From Eubacteriaceae bacterium (GTDB lineage Bacteria; Bacillota; Clostridia; Eubacteriales; UBA1433), in assembly GCA_012797825.1 (NCBI GenBank), contig JAAZOI010000177.1, forward strand, positions 1 through 7,552: DNA of 7,552 nucleotides, given 5' to 3'. Made by a program: the position numbers and the translations under genes. A model generated the notes under the pieces. It was not told where the DNA came from. It searched no databases and saw only the letters and a list, made by a program, of their open reading frames with translations. This document shows, in pieces, positions 1-5,558 of this stretch (positions are counted from its first letter, which is position 1; every line of letters begins with the position of its first letter).

Positions 1-1
1 A

Positions 2-436
2 AATGTAAATGATGATGAAGTTTCGGTTAGAATTAAGCCTTCTTATACTCTGCTGCATGTTCTTAGAGATGAGCTCGGCCTTACGGGAGCAAAACCGGGA
101 TGTGAAAACGGAGACTGCGGCGCATGTACTGTACTGATTGACGGATGGCCTATAAAGTCATGCCTTATGCTTGCTGCTGAAGCGATTGGGCATAAAATTG
201 TTACTGTAGAAGGACTTAAAAACGCTCCAATACAAAAAGCGTTTGTGGAAAACTGGGGTTTTCAATGCGGTTACTGCACATCGGGATTTTTAATGGTATG
301 CCATGCACTCAAAAATATTCATCCTGACGCAAATGATTATGTAATTTCCGAGTGGCTTGATTCCAACCTTTGCAGATGCACGGGATATGATGAGATTAAA
401 AATGCGGTAAAAGCGGTTTTAGAAGGTACAATTTAA
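2..436 (+). CDS. [2Fe-2S] small subunit of molybdenum hydroxylase (xanthine dehydrogenase family), 5'-truncated
   Basis: The gene is cut by the left edge: the frame is open from base 2 and the first in-window ATG (167) lies well inside the conserved fold, so it is not the start. The N-terminal ferredoxin-like cluster is visible as C-x4-C-x2-C-x11-C (from KPGCENGDCGAC to KSC). The C-terminal helical domain carries the second cluster as CGYC followed about 31 residues later by CRCTGY. This two-cluster layout is diagnostic of the small subunit of xanthine dehydrogenase, CO dehydrogenase (CoxS) and aldehyde oxidoreductase type enzymes, which passes electrons from the molybdopterin centre to FAD or an acceptor in the cytoplasm. 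The substrate cannot be read from this subunit. The catalytic and FAD subunits are probably upstream, outside the window. Its TAA stop overlaps the stop of the convergent NTPase gene. The neighbouring cytidylyltransferase supports an MCD-dependent hydroxylase. Confidence 0.93.
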   Translation, partial: NVNDDEVSVRIKPSYTLLHVLRDELGLTGAKPGCENGDCGACTVLIDGWPIKSCLMLAAEAIGHKIVTVEGLKNAPIQKAFVENWGFQCGYCTSGFLMVCHALKNIHPDANDYVISEWLDSNLCRCTGYDEIKNAVKAVLEGTI

Positions 437-888
437 AGTATGACATAATCTATAATATTGAATTTGTCAATAATTTCAAACAGGCATTCGTAACGTACAA
501 CTGTGTAAATATCTTTATCTGTTTTTAGAAGTTTATTAAATATTTCATGAAATCCTCCACCAGCTAGCTCAATAGGACCCAGCTCATCTAAAAATGCAGG
601 GTTAAAGTTTTTGACAAAAATATCCTCTGCAAATTTTAAAGCAGAGCGTGAGAAAGAGTAATTTTTATATTGATATGCTTCATCCCAATTTTCAGGAATA
701 TATTTCGTTATATATGAAAATGGTATTTTTGCTTTCGTTGCAAGCCGTATAATTTCCTGCCCTTTATATAACGAGCCGTCAAAGATTTTCTTCATATAAA
801 ACCCGTCGCCTTTCTGAAGCTTATCATATATTGATGCCAGATGAGTTGATTTGCCCGAATTAACAGGGCCTGTAATAATGTATATCAT
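433..888 (-). CDS. THEP1-like P-loop NTPase of a molybdenum hydroxylase locus
   Basis: A 151-residue protein with a Walker A loop GPVNSGKST at residues 7-15, a Walker B-like segment FLDELGPIEL at 99-108 followed by GGGF, and VVR near 130. This pattern matches the NTPase_1/THEP1 nucleoside-triphosphatase family, in which the 'DE.GP.EL' signature is typical. The length is slightly short for the family but looks complete. Family members hydrolyse NTPs in vitro, but their cellular role is poorly defined. The ATG overlaps the stop of the upstream cytidylyltransferase gene (ATGA, 885-888), and only a weak AAGG lies about 11 nt upstream, so translation is probably coupled. The pairing with a MocA-like gene beside a molybdenum hydroxylase suggests a part in cofactor maturation or insertion; that role is inference. 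It ends tail-to-tail with the iron-sulfur subunit gene, sharing four bases. Confidence 0.85.
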   Translation of the reverse strand: MIYIITGPVNSGKSTHLASIYDKLQKGDGFYMKKIFDGSLYKGQEIIRLATKAKIPFSYITKYIPENWDEAYQYKNYSFSRSALKFAEDIFVKNFNPAFLDELGPIELAGGGFHEIFNKLLKTDKDIYTVVRYECLFEIIDKFNIIDYVIL

Positions 889-1454
889 TTTAATAAAACC
901 TTATTTTTTACATATTCGTAATCATCCATTGTATCAATGTCGTATAATACTCCGATGTCATCAGTGTCAATTACCGTATTAGGATTATTTTGTATGAAAT
1001 CTCGCAGATTTAAATATTTACCGCTCATTATTTCGCATGTGTATCTGTCCGATAATAAAACCGGATGACCATATTTACCGTTATATGAAGGTATTACAAT
1101 ATCCGCTTTGATTAAAAGCATTTTATACAGAGTTTCTTGTTTTATTAAGGGAAAGTCGCCGGGGGTAATAAATATTTTTTCTGCATTTGCATGCATAAGC
1201 CCTTGTTTAACCGATGAAAACATTCCGCTGTCATAAAAAGGATTAAATACAAGATTTACTTTATTATAATGTTTTAATACGGGTTTTAACTCATCAATGC
1301 GAAATCCACCGACTACTATTATATTTGAACAGATATCGTAAAAACTGTTTATGCAGTTTTCAATAACTGTTTTTGAGTTAAGCTCTAGCAAGAGTTTATT
1401 TGTATTTGCCCTGCTTGAATATCCTGCGGCAAGTATAACAACTTGAATGTCCAT
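885..1454 (-). CDS. mocA: MocA-type molybdenum cofactor cytidylyltransferase
   Basis: A 189-residue MobA-like NTP-transferase. Visible motifs are the N-terminal nucleotide-binding loop LAAGYSSRANTNK (8-20), NPFYDSGMFSSVKQG (71-85), the metal-binding GDFPLI (99-104), GKYGHPVLL (126-134) and the terminal DIDTMDDY (172-179). The LAAG form of the first loop, rather than the LAGG of GTP-using MobA, and the GHPVLL segment fit CTP use. The product would be molybdopterin cytosine dinucleotide, the cofactor form of bacterial xanthine dehydrogenase family enzymes. Position 17 is Asn where most relatives have Gly, a mild divergence in the loop. The ATG at 1454 is preceded by AAGGAA (complement of 1461-1466) six bases away, so the start is well supported. 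It is first in a two-gene operon with the NTPase (4-bp overlap) and is divergent from the rhodanese gene. The motifs support the family strongly; the exact nucleotide and metal specificity is inferred. Confidence 0.86.
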   Translation of the reverse strand: MDIQVVILAAGYSSRANTNKLLLELNSKTVIENCINSFYDICSNIIVVGGFRIDELKPVLKHYNKVNLVFNPFYDSGMFSSVKQGLMHANAEKIFITPGDFPLIKQETLYKMLLIKADIVIPSYNGKYGHPVLLSDRYTCEIMSGKYLNLRDFIQNNPNTVIDTDDIGVLYDIDTMDDYEYVKNKVLLK

Positions 1455-1604
1455 TTTTTATTCCTTTTTTAAATATATTTATAAATTTTATTCGATTAAT
1501 AGAAAGAATATTAACAAGCCGCTAAAACAGTTCAAGTAATCTATGCATATAATGCATAGCGGATAGTTTATATGCCGATAATTTAAAATAAAAGAAGGGT
1601 TAAA
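1455..1604. promoter_or_regulatory. Divergent control region between mocA and rhodanese genes
   Basis: About 150 bp of AT-rich DNA between two divergently transcribed genes, so it must hold at least one promoter in each direction. Visible elements are the mocA Shine-Dalgarno (complement of 1461-1466), an 8-bp-arm inverted repeat overlapping a TATAAT (see 1541-1559), and the rhodanese Shine-Dalgarno GAAGGG (1594-1599). On the - strand a weak TTGTTA (complement of 1512-1517) could be a -35, but no convincing -10 is paired with it. No coding potential was recognised. Confidence 0.5.
1541..1559 (+). promoter_or_regulatory. Inverted repeat over a TATAAT -10 (candidate operator/promoter of rhodanese gene)
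   Basis: CTATGCAT (1541-1548) and ATGCATAG (1552-1559) are perfect 8-bp arms around a 3-bp spacer. The hexamer TATAAT (1548-1553) sits across the centre, so a protein bound to the repeat would cover a -10 element. It lies about 52 bp upstream of the rhodanese start. No good -35 is present at 16-18 bp spacing, so if this is a promoter it is weak or needs an activator. Confidence 0.35.
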
Positions 1605-1901
1605 TTGAAGATAACACAAAAAAAGGCAAAAGAAATTATTGATAATGAAGAGGTAATAATACTTGATGTCAGGACAAAAGATGAGTATGCTCAAGGCCAT
1701 ATAAAAAACGCTGTATTAATACCTGATTTCGAGATTAAAGATAAAGCAGAAAAAATTATTAAAGATAAAAGCAAGAAAATACTCGTCTACTGTCAGAGCG
1801 GGATAAGAAGCAGCGCTGCAGAAAAGTTGCTGATTTATATGGGATATGATAATGTTTATGATTTCGGAGGCATTAATACCTGGCCGTACGGAACGGTTTA
1901 G
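1605..1901 (+). CDS. Single-domain rhodanese-like sulfurtransferase
   Basis: A 98-residue rhodanese domain close to the usual size of GlpE/PspE-type single-domain proteins. It shows the N-terminal LDVRTKDEYAQGHIKNAVLIP signature (about 20-40), the active-site loop CQSGIRSS with the persulfide-forming cysteine at position 63, and the closing GGINTWPYG (88-96). The family moves sulfane sulfur between thiols or cyanide; the physiological donor and acceptor cannot be read here. No signal peptide is seen, so it is probably cytoplasmic. Translation should begin at TTG 1605, because GAAGGG (1594-1599) lies five bases upstream and no ATG fits. The DUF1905 and DUF2892 genes follow on the same strand. 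The combination with DUF2892 recalls YgaP, where rhodanese and DUF2892 are fused. Confidence 0.9.
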   Translation: MKITQKKAKEIIDNEEVIILDVRTKDEYAQGHIKNAVLIPDFEIKDKAEKIIKDKSKKILVYCQSGIRSSAAEKLLIYMGYDNVYDFGGINTWPYGTV

Positions 1902-1914
1902 TAATAATATTTTT

Positions 1915-1940
1915 TTGAAATAAAAAGTTTATAATATAAT
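1915..1940 (+). promoter_or_regulatory. Possible promoter upstream of the DUF1905 gene
   Basis: TTGAAA (1915-1920) resembles a -35, and two overlapping TATAAT hexamers follow (1930-1935 and 1935-1940). The better-placed one leaves only a 14-bp spacer, shorter than the 16-18 bp preferred by sigma-A, and the region is so AT-rich that such matches occur by chance. The gene may instead be co-transcribed with the rhodanese gene 71 bp upstream. Confidence 0.25.
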
Positions 1941-1972
1941 TTAAATTAATCCCAAAATAAAAAAGGAAGTTA

Positions 1973-2251
1973 ATGATGAGCAAAGTTTACGAATTTGAAG
2001 CAGTAATAAAAAAAGTTGACGGAATTGACGGGGCATATATTGAAATACCGTTTGATGTTAAGGAAGAATTTAAAAAGGGCCGAGTGCCTGTATGCGCGAC
2101 ATTTGACGGTGAAGCATATGAAGGAAGCATTGTGAAAATGGGAACACCGTGCCATATTCTCGGGATAAGAAAAGATATCAGGGCAAAAATTAACAAACAG
2201 CCCGGTGACAGCGTAATGGTGACAATAAAAGAACGCCAAAAGGATATATAA
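1973..2251 (+). CDS. DUF1905 domain protein
   Basis: A 92-residue single-domain protein recognised as DUF1905 from the ordered segments YEFEAVIKK (6-14), YIEIPFDVKEEF (22-33), GRVPVCATFDGEAYEGS (36-52), KMGTPCHILGIRKDIR (55-70) and PGDSVMVTI (78-86). The family adopts a small beta-barrel-like fold of unknown function and often occurs alone or fused to YdeI/OmpD-associated domains. It covers the whole domain with nothing added, no signal peptide and no membrane segment, so it is probably cytoplasmic. Two adjacent ATGs (1973, 1976) are possible; AAGGAAG (1963-1969) sits 3 or 6 bases before them, making 1976 at least as likely as 1973. It lies between a rhodanese gene and a DUF2892 gene, which does not yet suggest a role. 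The family call is firm; no function is assigned. Confidence 0.88.
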   Translation: MMSKVYEFEAVIKKVDGIDGAYIEIPFDVKEEFKKGRVPVCATFDGEAYEGSIVKMGTPCHILGIRKDIRAKINKQPGDSVMVTIKERQKDI

Positions 2252-2270
2252 TTGTTAGTATTTAAACTCG

Positions 2271-2302
2271 CGGTTTGGATAAAATAATAAAAATACAAAC
2301 CG
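2271..2302 (+). repeat. Inverted repeat next to the DUF2892 ribosome binding site
   Basis: CGGTTTG (2271-2277) and CAAACCG (2296-2302) are perfect 7-bp arms with an 18-base A-rich loop. No T-run follows, so this is not an intrinsic terminator. The right arm abuts and shares its last base with the purine-rich GGGAGGAG, so the hairpin could influence ribosome access to the DUF2892 gene. The effect is speculative and the stem is short. Confidence 0.35.
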
Positions 2303-2315
2303 GGAGGAGCTGAGG
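2302..2315 (+). promoter_or_regulatory. Strong Shine-Dalgarno of the DUF2892 gene
   Basis: GGGAGGAG (2302-2309) is followed by GAGG (2312-2315), the best ribosome-binding sequence near this gene. It lies about 75 bases upstream of the first canonical in-frame start (TTG 2382), which itself has no Shine-Dalgarno. The site therefore argues that translation begins at an in-frame ATA (2316) or ATT (2319). Confidence 0.6.
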
Positions 2316-2318
2316 ATA

Positions 2319-2780
2319 ATTTTTATAAAATATTTATTTCCGCCTACTGCTAAAAGAGTCTCGTACAATACAGATCCTGACTTGAATTCAGAGATAAGAA
2401 ACCAAACTCTAGAGAATATTAATAAATACAAGGACTGCACTTGCAACGCTTTATCCGATAAAATAGACAGTCTGAATTCCGAATGGGATGTTGAAAGAAT
2501 GATTGAAGTCAAAGCGGCTATGTTAATTATAATGACGACATATCTGGGAATGAAACACTGCAAAGCATGGTTCTTTTTATCAAGCGTTATTTCTATGTTT
2601 TTACTCTCACATGCGCTTCAGGGTTGGTGCCCTCCTGTGCCGCTCCTGCGAAAATTAGGGGTAAGGACTTCTGAAGAAATTTATAATGAAAAAACGGCGC
2701 TTAAAATGCTTAGGGGAGACTTTGATATTAACAATAAAAACGAGGCGGAAGAAATTTTAAAGGCTGCGGAAAAGCAGTAA
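2319..2780 (+). CDS. DUF2892 (YgaP-type) inner-membrane protein, probable non-canonical start
   Basis: Counted from ATT 2319 this is a 153-residue protein: a soluble N-terminal part of about 60 residues, two hydrophobic segments (about 65-79 and 83-103), then the family signature GWCPPVPLLRKLGVRTSEEI and KTALKMLRGDF. DUF2892 is the membrane domain that in Escherichia coli YgaP follows a rhodanese domain. Cysteines at 40, 42, 81 and 104 are present. The first standard start in frame is TTG 2382, but the frame stays open upstream to a stop at 2280-2282 and reads FIKYLFPPTAKRVSYNTDP, a typical-looking N-terminus directly after a strong Shine-Dalgarno. Start at ATT 2319 (9 nt after AGGAG) or ATA 2316 is therefore preferred; TTG 2382 would give 132 residues and lacks a Shine-Dalgarno. 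A sequencing error that removed an ATG cannot be excluded. Probably co-transcribed with DUF1905; a terminator follows. Confidence 0.8.
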   Translation: MFIKYLFPPTAKRVSYNTDPDLNSEIRNQTLENINKYKDCTCNALSDKIDSLNSEWDVERMIEVKAAMLIIMTTYLGMKHCKAWFFLSSVISMFLLSHALQGWCPPVPLLRKLGVRTSEEIYNEKTALKMLRGDFDINNKNEAEEILKAAEKQ

Positions 2781-2787
2781 AATAAAT

Positions 2788-2820
2788 AAAAATTGCTGTT
2801 TATTAAACGGCAATTTTTTT
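2788..2820 (+). terminator. Intrinsic terminator after the DUF2892 gene
   Basis: ATTGCTGTTT (2792-2801) pairs with AAACGGCAAT (2805-2814), including one G-T wobble, around a 3-base loop. Flanking A and T runs extend the stem and T7 (2814-2820) follows. It starts eight bases after the stop codon. Confidence 0.85.
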
Positions 2821-2830
2821 ATTTATGTAT

Positions 2831-2836
2831 TATAAT
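2831..2836 (+). promoter_or_regulatory. Candidate -10 element for the MFS gene
   Basis: TATAAT lies 29 bp before the MFS start codon in the short gap after a terminator, where a promoter is needed. No good -35 hexamer sits 16-18 bp upstream; that zone is occupied by the terminator stem and T-run. Confidence 0.4.
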
Positions 2837-2865
2837 ATTTTTAGTCTTAATAAGGAAATTTACAT

Positions 2866-4053
2866 ATGAAAAAGGAAAGAAACAATATCTTTGGAATTCA
2901 AAGAAATCTTTTTTTTACTGGAATTACAAGCTTTTTTACTGATACTACCACAAAAATGATATATTCCGTTATGCCGTTATTTCTGCTTTCTTTGGGTGCG
3001 GGAAAGACTGAGATTTCTTTAATTGAAGGCATAGCCGAAAGTACGGCTTCTTTATTAAAAGCTGTCTCCGGGTGGTGGGGCGATAAGATAGGCAGAAACA
3101 AGCCTTTTATGATTATCGGTTATGCTTTTACCGCTGTGCTTTCGCCTTTGTTTGCTTTTGTGTATTCTCCCTTGCAGGTTTTGATAATAAGGTTTACTGA
3201 AAGGGTAGGCAAAGGCATACGTACAGCGCCGAGAGACAGTCTGGTTGCCGCGTCGAGTGAAAAAGGCAAAAGAGGCAGAGGGTTCGGATTCCATAAAGCC
3301 ATGGATAACTGCGGAGCTATAGCAGGTCCGCTTATAGCTTTTGCGATACTTTCGGCTTTTCCTTCCGATTATAGGAGAGTGTTTTTATTCGCCGCGATAC
3401 CCGGGATACTTGGTATAGCGACATTAATTATATTTGTTAAAGAAGCTAAAAAAAACAAAGAGTCGCTTCCGAATAAAATCTCTGCAAGAGATTTTCCTAA
3501 AAGATACTATTTTTTTCTTTTTATAATTTTTATATTTACATTGGGAAATTCCACTGACGCGCTGCTGCTTATAAAGGCTAGCGATGTGGGGATAGCAAAT
3601 GAGTTTATACCCATAATGTATTTGATATTCAATTCAGTTTCGGTGGTGTTTTCCATTCCTGCCGGGGTTTTATCGGATAAGATAGGAAGGGAAAAGCTGA
3701 TACTATTCGGCTATCTGTTATATTCTTCAATATATTTTGCATTCGGCAAATCAAGTACAGGTGCTGCCGTTATTTTGTTATTCGCTTTATACGGGCTTTA
3801 CAGCGCGGCTACAGACGGAGTGCAAAAAGCGCTTGTATCGGATATTATTCAGGACAATAAAAGAGGCACAGCTTTAGGGATATATAATTGCATAATCGGG
3901 GTAACGCTGCTGCCCGCAAGCGTTATTGCGGGAGCGTTATATGAAAAAATAAATTACAGCGCGCCGTTTTATTTCGGTTCGGCTATGGCGTTCGCGGCGT
4001 TTTTATTAATGGCGTTGTTTTACATAATCAATAAAAATAAGCTAATAAATTAA
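2866..4053 (+). CDS. Major facilitator superfamily transporter, drug/metabolite efflux type
   Basis: A 395-residue MFS permease of normal length with about 12 hydrophobic segments in two halves. Motif A-like loops occur in both halves at the 2-3 and 8-9 positions: GWWGDKIGRNK (69-79) and GVLSDKIGREK (267-277). A conserved RVGKGIRTAPRDSL (113-126) and RGRGFGFHKAMDNCGAIAGPL (about 136-156) mark a subfamily often annotated simply as MFS transporter. It should act in the cytoplasmic membrane as a proton-coupled efflux or exchange protein; the substrate cannot be deduced. AAGGAA (2852-2857) lies eight bases before ATG 2866, supporting this start. Terminators on both sides make it a single-gene unit, so its position between a YgaP-like group and the arsenic-type cluster does not by itself imply a link with either. 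Confidence 0.9.
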   Translation: MKKERNNIFGIQRNLFFTGITSFFTDTTTKMIYSVMPLFLLSLGAGKTEISLIEGIAESTASLLKAVSGWWGDKIGRNKPFMIIGYAFTAVLSPLFAFVYSPLQVLIIRFTERVGKGIRTAPRDSLVAASSEKGKRGRGFGFHKAMDNCGAIAGPLIAFAILSAFPSDYRRVFLFAAIPGILGIATLIIFVKEAKKNKESLPNKISARDFPKRYYFFLFIIFIFTLGNSTDALLLIKASDVGIANEFIPIMYLIFNSVSVVFSIPAGVLSDKIGREKLILFGYLLYSSIYFAFGKSSTGAAVILLFALYGLYSAATDGVQKALVSDIIQDNKRGTALGIYNCIIGVTLLPASVIAGALYEKINYSAPFYFGSAMAFAAFLLMALFYIINKNKLIN

Positions 4054-4069
4054 AGTTTATAATGTTTAA

Positions 4070-4097
4070 GCAATGGCATATAGCTATTGCCTTTTTT
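4070..4097 (+). terminator. Intrinsic terminator after the MFS gene
   Basis: GCAATGGC (4070-4077) pairs with GCTATTGC (4083-4090), with one G-T wobble, around the loop ATATA. T6 (4092-4097) follows. It begins 17 bases after the stop codon and isolates the MFS gene from the arsR promoter. Confidence 0.85.
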
Positions 4098-4113
4098 ATT
4101 AACAGAAATCATA

Positions 4114-4142
4114 TTGACATTTATCTATATGGTGCATATAAT
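4114..4142 (+). promoter_or_regulatory. Consensus sigma-A promoter of the arsR operon
   Basis: TTGACA (4114-4119) and TATAAT (4137-4142) are both perfect consensus hexamers separated by an ideal 17 bp, 56 bp upstream of the arsR start codon. This should be a strong promoter that needs repression, consistent with the operator-like repeats laid over and just after it. Confidence 0.9.
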
Positions 4143-4166
4143 GATATATAGATATTTATCTATATG
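4119..4166 (+). promoter_or_regulatory. Probable ArsR operator: palindrome plus repeated half-site
   Basis: ATATAGATA (4146-4154) and TATCTATAT (4157-4165) form a perfect 9-bp-arm palindrome with a 2-bp spacer, placed over the expected transcription start. The 13-mer ATTTATCTATATG occurs twice, between -35 and -10 (4119-4131) and overlapping the palindrome's right arm (4154-4166), 35 bp apart. ArsR/SmtB repressors bind AT-rich dyads near their own promoters, so autorepression by the downstream ArsR is the natural reading; binding itself is inferred. Confidence 0.72.
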
Positions 4167-4197
4167 ATTGATAAATTTCAATGTGAGGTGTTAAGAT

Positions 4198-4506
4198 ATG
4201 GATTATAAAGAATACGCAAATATTTTTAAAGCATTGTCAGATGAAACGCGTCTTAAGATAATAGAAATGCTTAAAGACGGCGAGGAAAAGTGCGCATGTG
4301 ACTTGCTTGAAAACTTTAAAATAACACAGCCGACTCTTTCATATCATATGAAAATGTTAAGCGATTGCGGATTAGTCAACGCAAGGCGTGACGGCGCATG
4401 GATGAGGTATACTTTAAACAAAGATACAATTAGCGCTCTGCGCGGATATTTTAATGCTATTAACATAAGAGAAGACATGAAAAAAAGCATTAATTGCGAC
4501 TGTTAA
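4198..4506 (+). CDS. arsR: ArsR/SmtB-family metalloid-sensing repressor
   Basis: A 102-residue winged-helix regulator of typical size. The N-terminus IFKALSDETRLKIIEML (9-25) is the classic ArsR signature, and the recognition helix region TQPTLSYHMKMLSDCGLV spans about 43-60. C32 and C34 in KCACDLL fall at the start of the DNA-recognition helices, matching two of the three cysteines of the E. coli-type ArsR As(III)/Sb(III) site (C-x-C-x2-C); the third position is Leu. Further cysteines are C57 and a C-terminal C100-D-C102. As(III) binding should release DNA. GAGGTG (4185-4190) lies seven bases before ATG 4198. It is first in the operon, 18 bp before the permease gene, and preceded by a consensus promoter and a dyad that probably serves autoregulation. 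The metal identity (As versus Sb or organoarsenical) is inferred from the cysteine pair and neighbours. Confidence 0.92.
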   Translation: MDYKEYANIFKALSDETRLKIIEMLKDGEEKCACDLLENFKITQPTLSYHMKMLSDCGLVNARRDGAWMRYTLNKDTISALRGYFNAINIREDMKKSINCDC

Positions 4507-4524
4507 AAAAGGAGACATAAATAT

Positions 4525-5529
4525 ATGATTATTTTTCACTGGTTAAATGATCAGCTGCTGAAAATGCAGTGGCTGTCCGAACTGATAAAATATTTAGTGC
4601 AAAATGTATTCGGGCTTGATTTAAATTCAAGGCTCGGCGGAAGCATACATTTTTATATTTACGATGTCATTAAAATATTTATACTTTTATCTGTTTTGAT
4701 TTTCGCTATTTCGTATATACAAAGCTATTTCCCGCCAGAACGAACAAAAAAAATGCTTGGAGGAATGAGGGGAATTTGGGCAAATACTTTGGGCGCGCTG
4801 CTTGGAACGGTAACGCCTTTCTGCTCGTGTTCGTCTATCCCGCTGTTCATAGGTTTTACCAACGCGGGGCTGCCGATAGGGGTAACATTTTCTTTTCTGA
4901 TATCTTCGCCACTGGTAGATTTGGCTTCAGTATTACTTCTTGCAAGTATATTCAATTGGAAAATAGCTATAGCTTATGTAGTTGTGGGATTAATACTTGC
5001 AATAATAGGAGGCACTATAATAAGCAAAGCGAAGCTTGAAAAATACGTTGAGCCGTTTGTATATAACAATAAAGTAACGGAGCTTGCACAGGCTGAGCTT
5101 ACAAAAAAGGACAGAGTTATTTTTGCGAAAGAGCAGGTTTTGCAAATTATAAAAAAAGTGTGGCTGTATATATTAATAGGAGTAGGAATAGGAGCGGCAA
5201 TACACAACTGGATTCCGCAGGATATAATATCCGCAGTACTCGGTCAAGATAAATGGTATTCGGTTTTAATCGCCACAGGTGTCGGAGTGCCGATGTATGC
5301 CGATATATTCGGAACGCTGCCTATTGCGGAGGCGCTTGTACTTAAAGGAGTGGGTCTTGGAACCGCGCTGTCGTTTATGATGGCTGTAACTGCATTATCG
5401 CTTCCGTCGCTGATACTTTTAAAAAGAGTAGTAAAAACAAAACTGCTTATTATTTTTACTGCGATTGTTACAGCGGGGATACTGATTATCGGGTATGCAT
5501 TTAATGCTTTCGCACAATTTTTAATGTAA
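4525..5529 (+). CDS. arsP: ArsP-family permease (PF03773/DUF318)
   Basis: A 334-residue polytopic membrane protein with roughly eight hydrophobic segments (about 44-66, 86-110, 118-142, 146-168, 211-231, 245-265, 276-297, 305-325). It carries the hallmark TPFCSCSSIPLFIGF (97-111) with C100 and C102, SFLISSPLVDLASVLLL (123-139) and the second-half GVPMYADIFGTLPIAEAL (254-271). These mark the ArsP/DUF318 permease family. Characterised ArsP from Campylobacter exports trivalent organoarsenicals such as methylarsenite through its cysteine pair; other members are uncharacterised. AAAAGGAG (4507-4514) lies ten bases before ATG 4525. Position directly after arsR and before two thioredoxin-fold genes, with arsC nearby, supports a metalloid efflux role. 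Whether the cargo is inorganic As(III), methylated arsenic or another thiophilic ion is not decided by sequence. The family call is firm; the symbol is family-level. Confidence 0.87.
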   Translation: MIIFHWLNDQLLKMQWLSELIKYLVQNVFGLDLNSRLGGSIHFYIYDVIKIFILLSVLIFAISYIQSYFPPERTKKMLGGMRGIWANTLGALLGTVTPFCSCSSIPLFIGFTNAGLPIGVTFSFLISSPLVDLASVLLLASIFNWKIAIAYVVVGLILAIIGGTIISKAKLEKYVEPFVYNNKVTELAQAELTKKDRVIFAKEQVLQIIKKVWLYILIGVGIGAAIHNWIPQDIISAVLGQDKWYSVLIATGVGVPMYADIFGTLPIAEALVLKGVGLGTALSFMMAVTALSLPSLILLKRVVKTKLLIIFTAIVTAGILIIGYAFNAFAQFLM

Positions 5530-5558
5530 TAAATTATTAATATTTAAGGAGATAAAAA

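Noticed and set aside
167..436. ATG 167 as a true start of the iron-sulfur subunit
   Set aside because: The first [2Fe-2S] cluster motif is encoded upstream in the same open frame, so the gene is cut by the window edge.
1970..2298. Antisense open frames over the DUF1905 gene
   Set aside because: They carry no recognisable motif or ribosome site and lie opposite a clear family member.
2271..2302. Intrinsic terminator after the DUF1905 gene
   Set aside because: The inverted repeat has an 18-base loop and is followed by purines rather than a T-run.
2255..2563. Antisense open frame over the DUF2892 gene
   Set aside because: No family resemblance and no Shine-Dalgarno; it mirrors codons of the gene on the other strand.
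2382..2780. TTG 2382 as start of the DUF2892 gene
   Set aside because: No Shine-Dalgarno lies before it, while a strong one about 75 bases upstream leads into an in-frame, natural-looking N-terminus.
4776..5039. Second + frame inside the permease gene
   Set aside because: It lies wholly within the ArsP-family coding sequence, has no family motif and is best read as a frame shadow.
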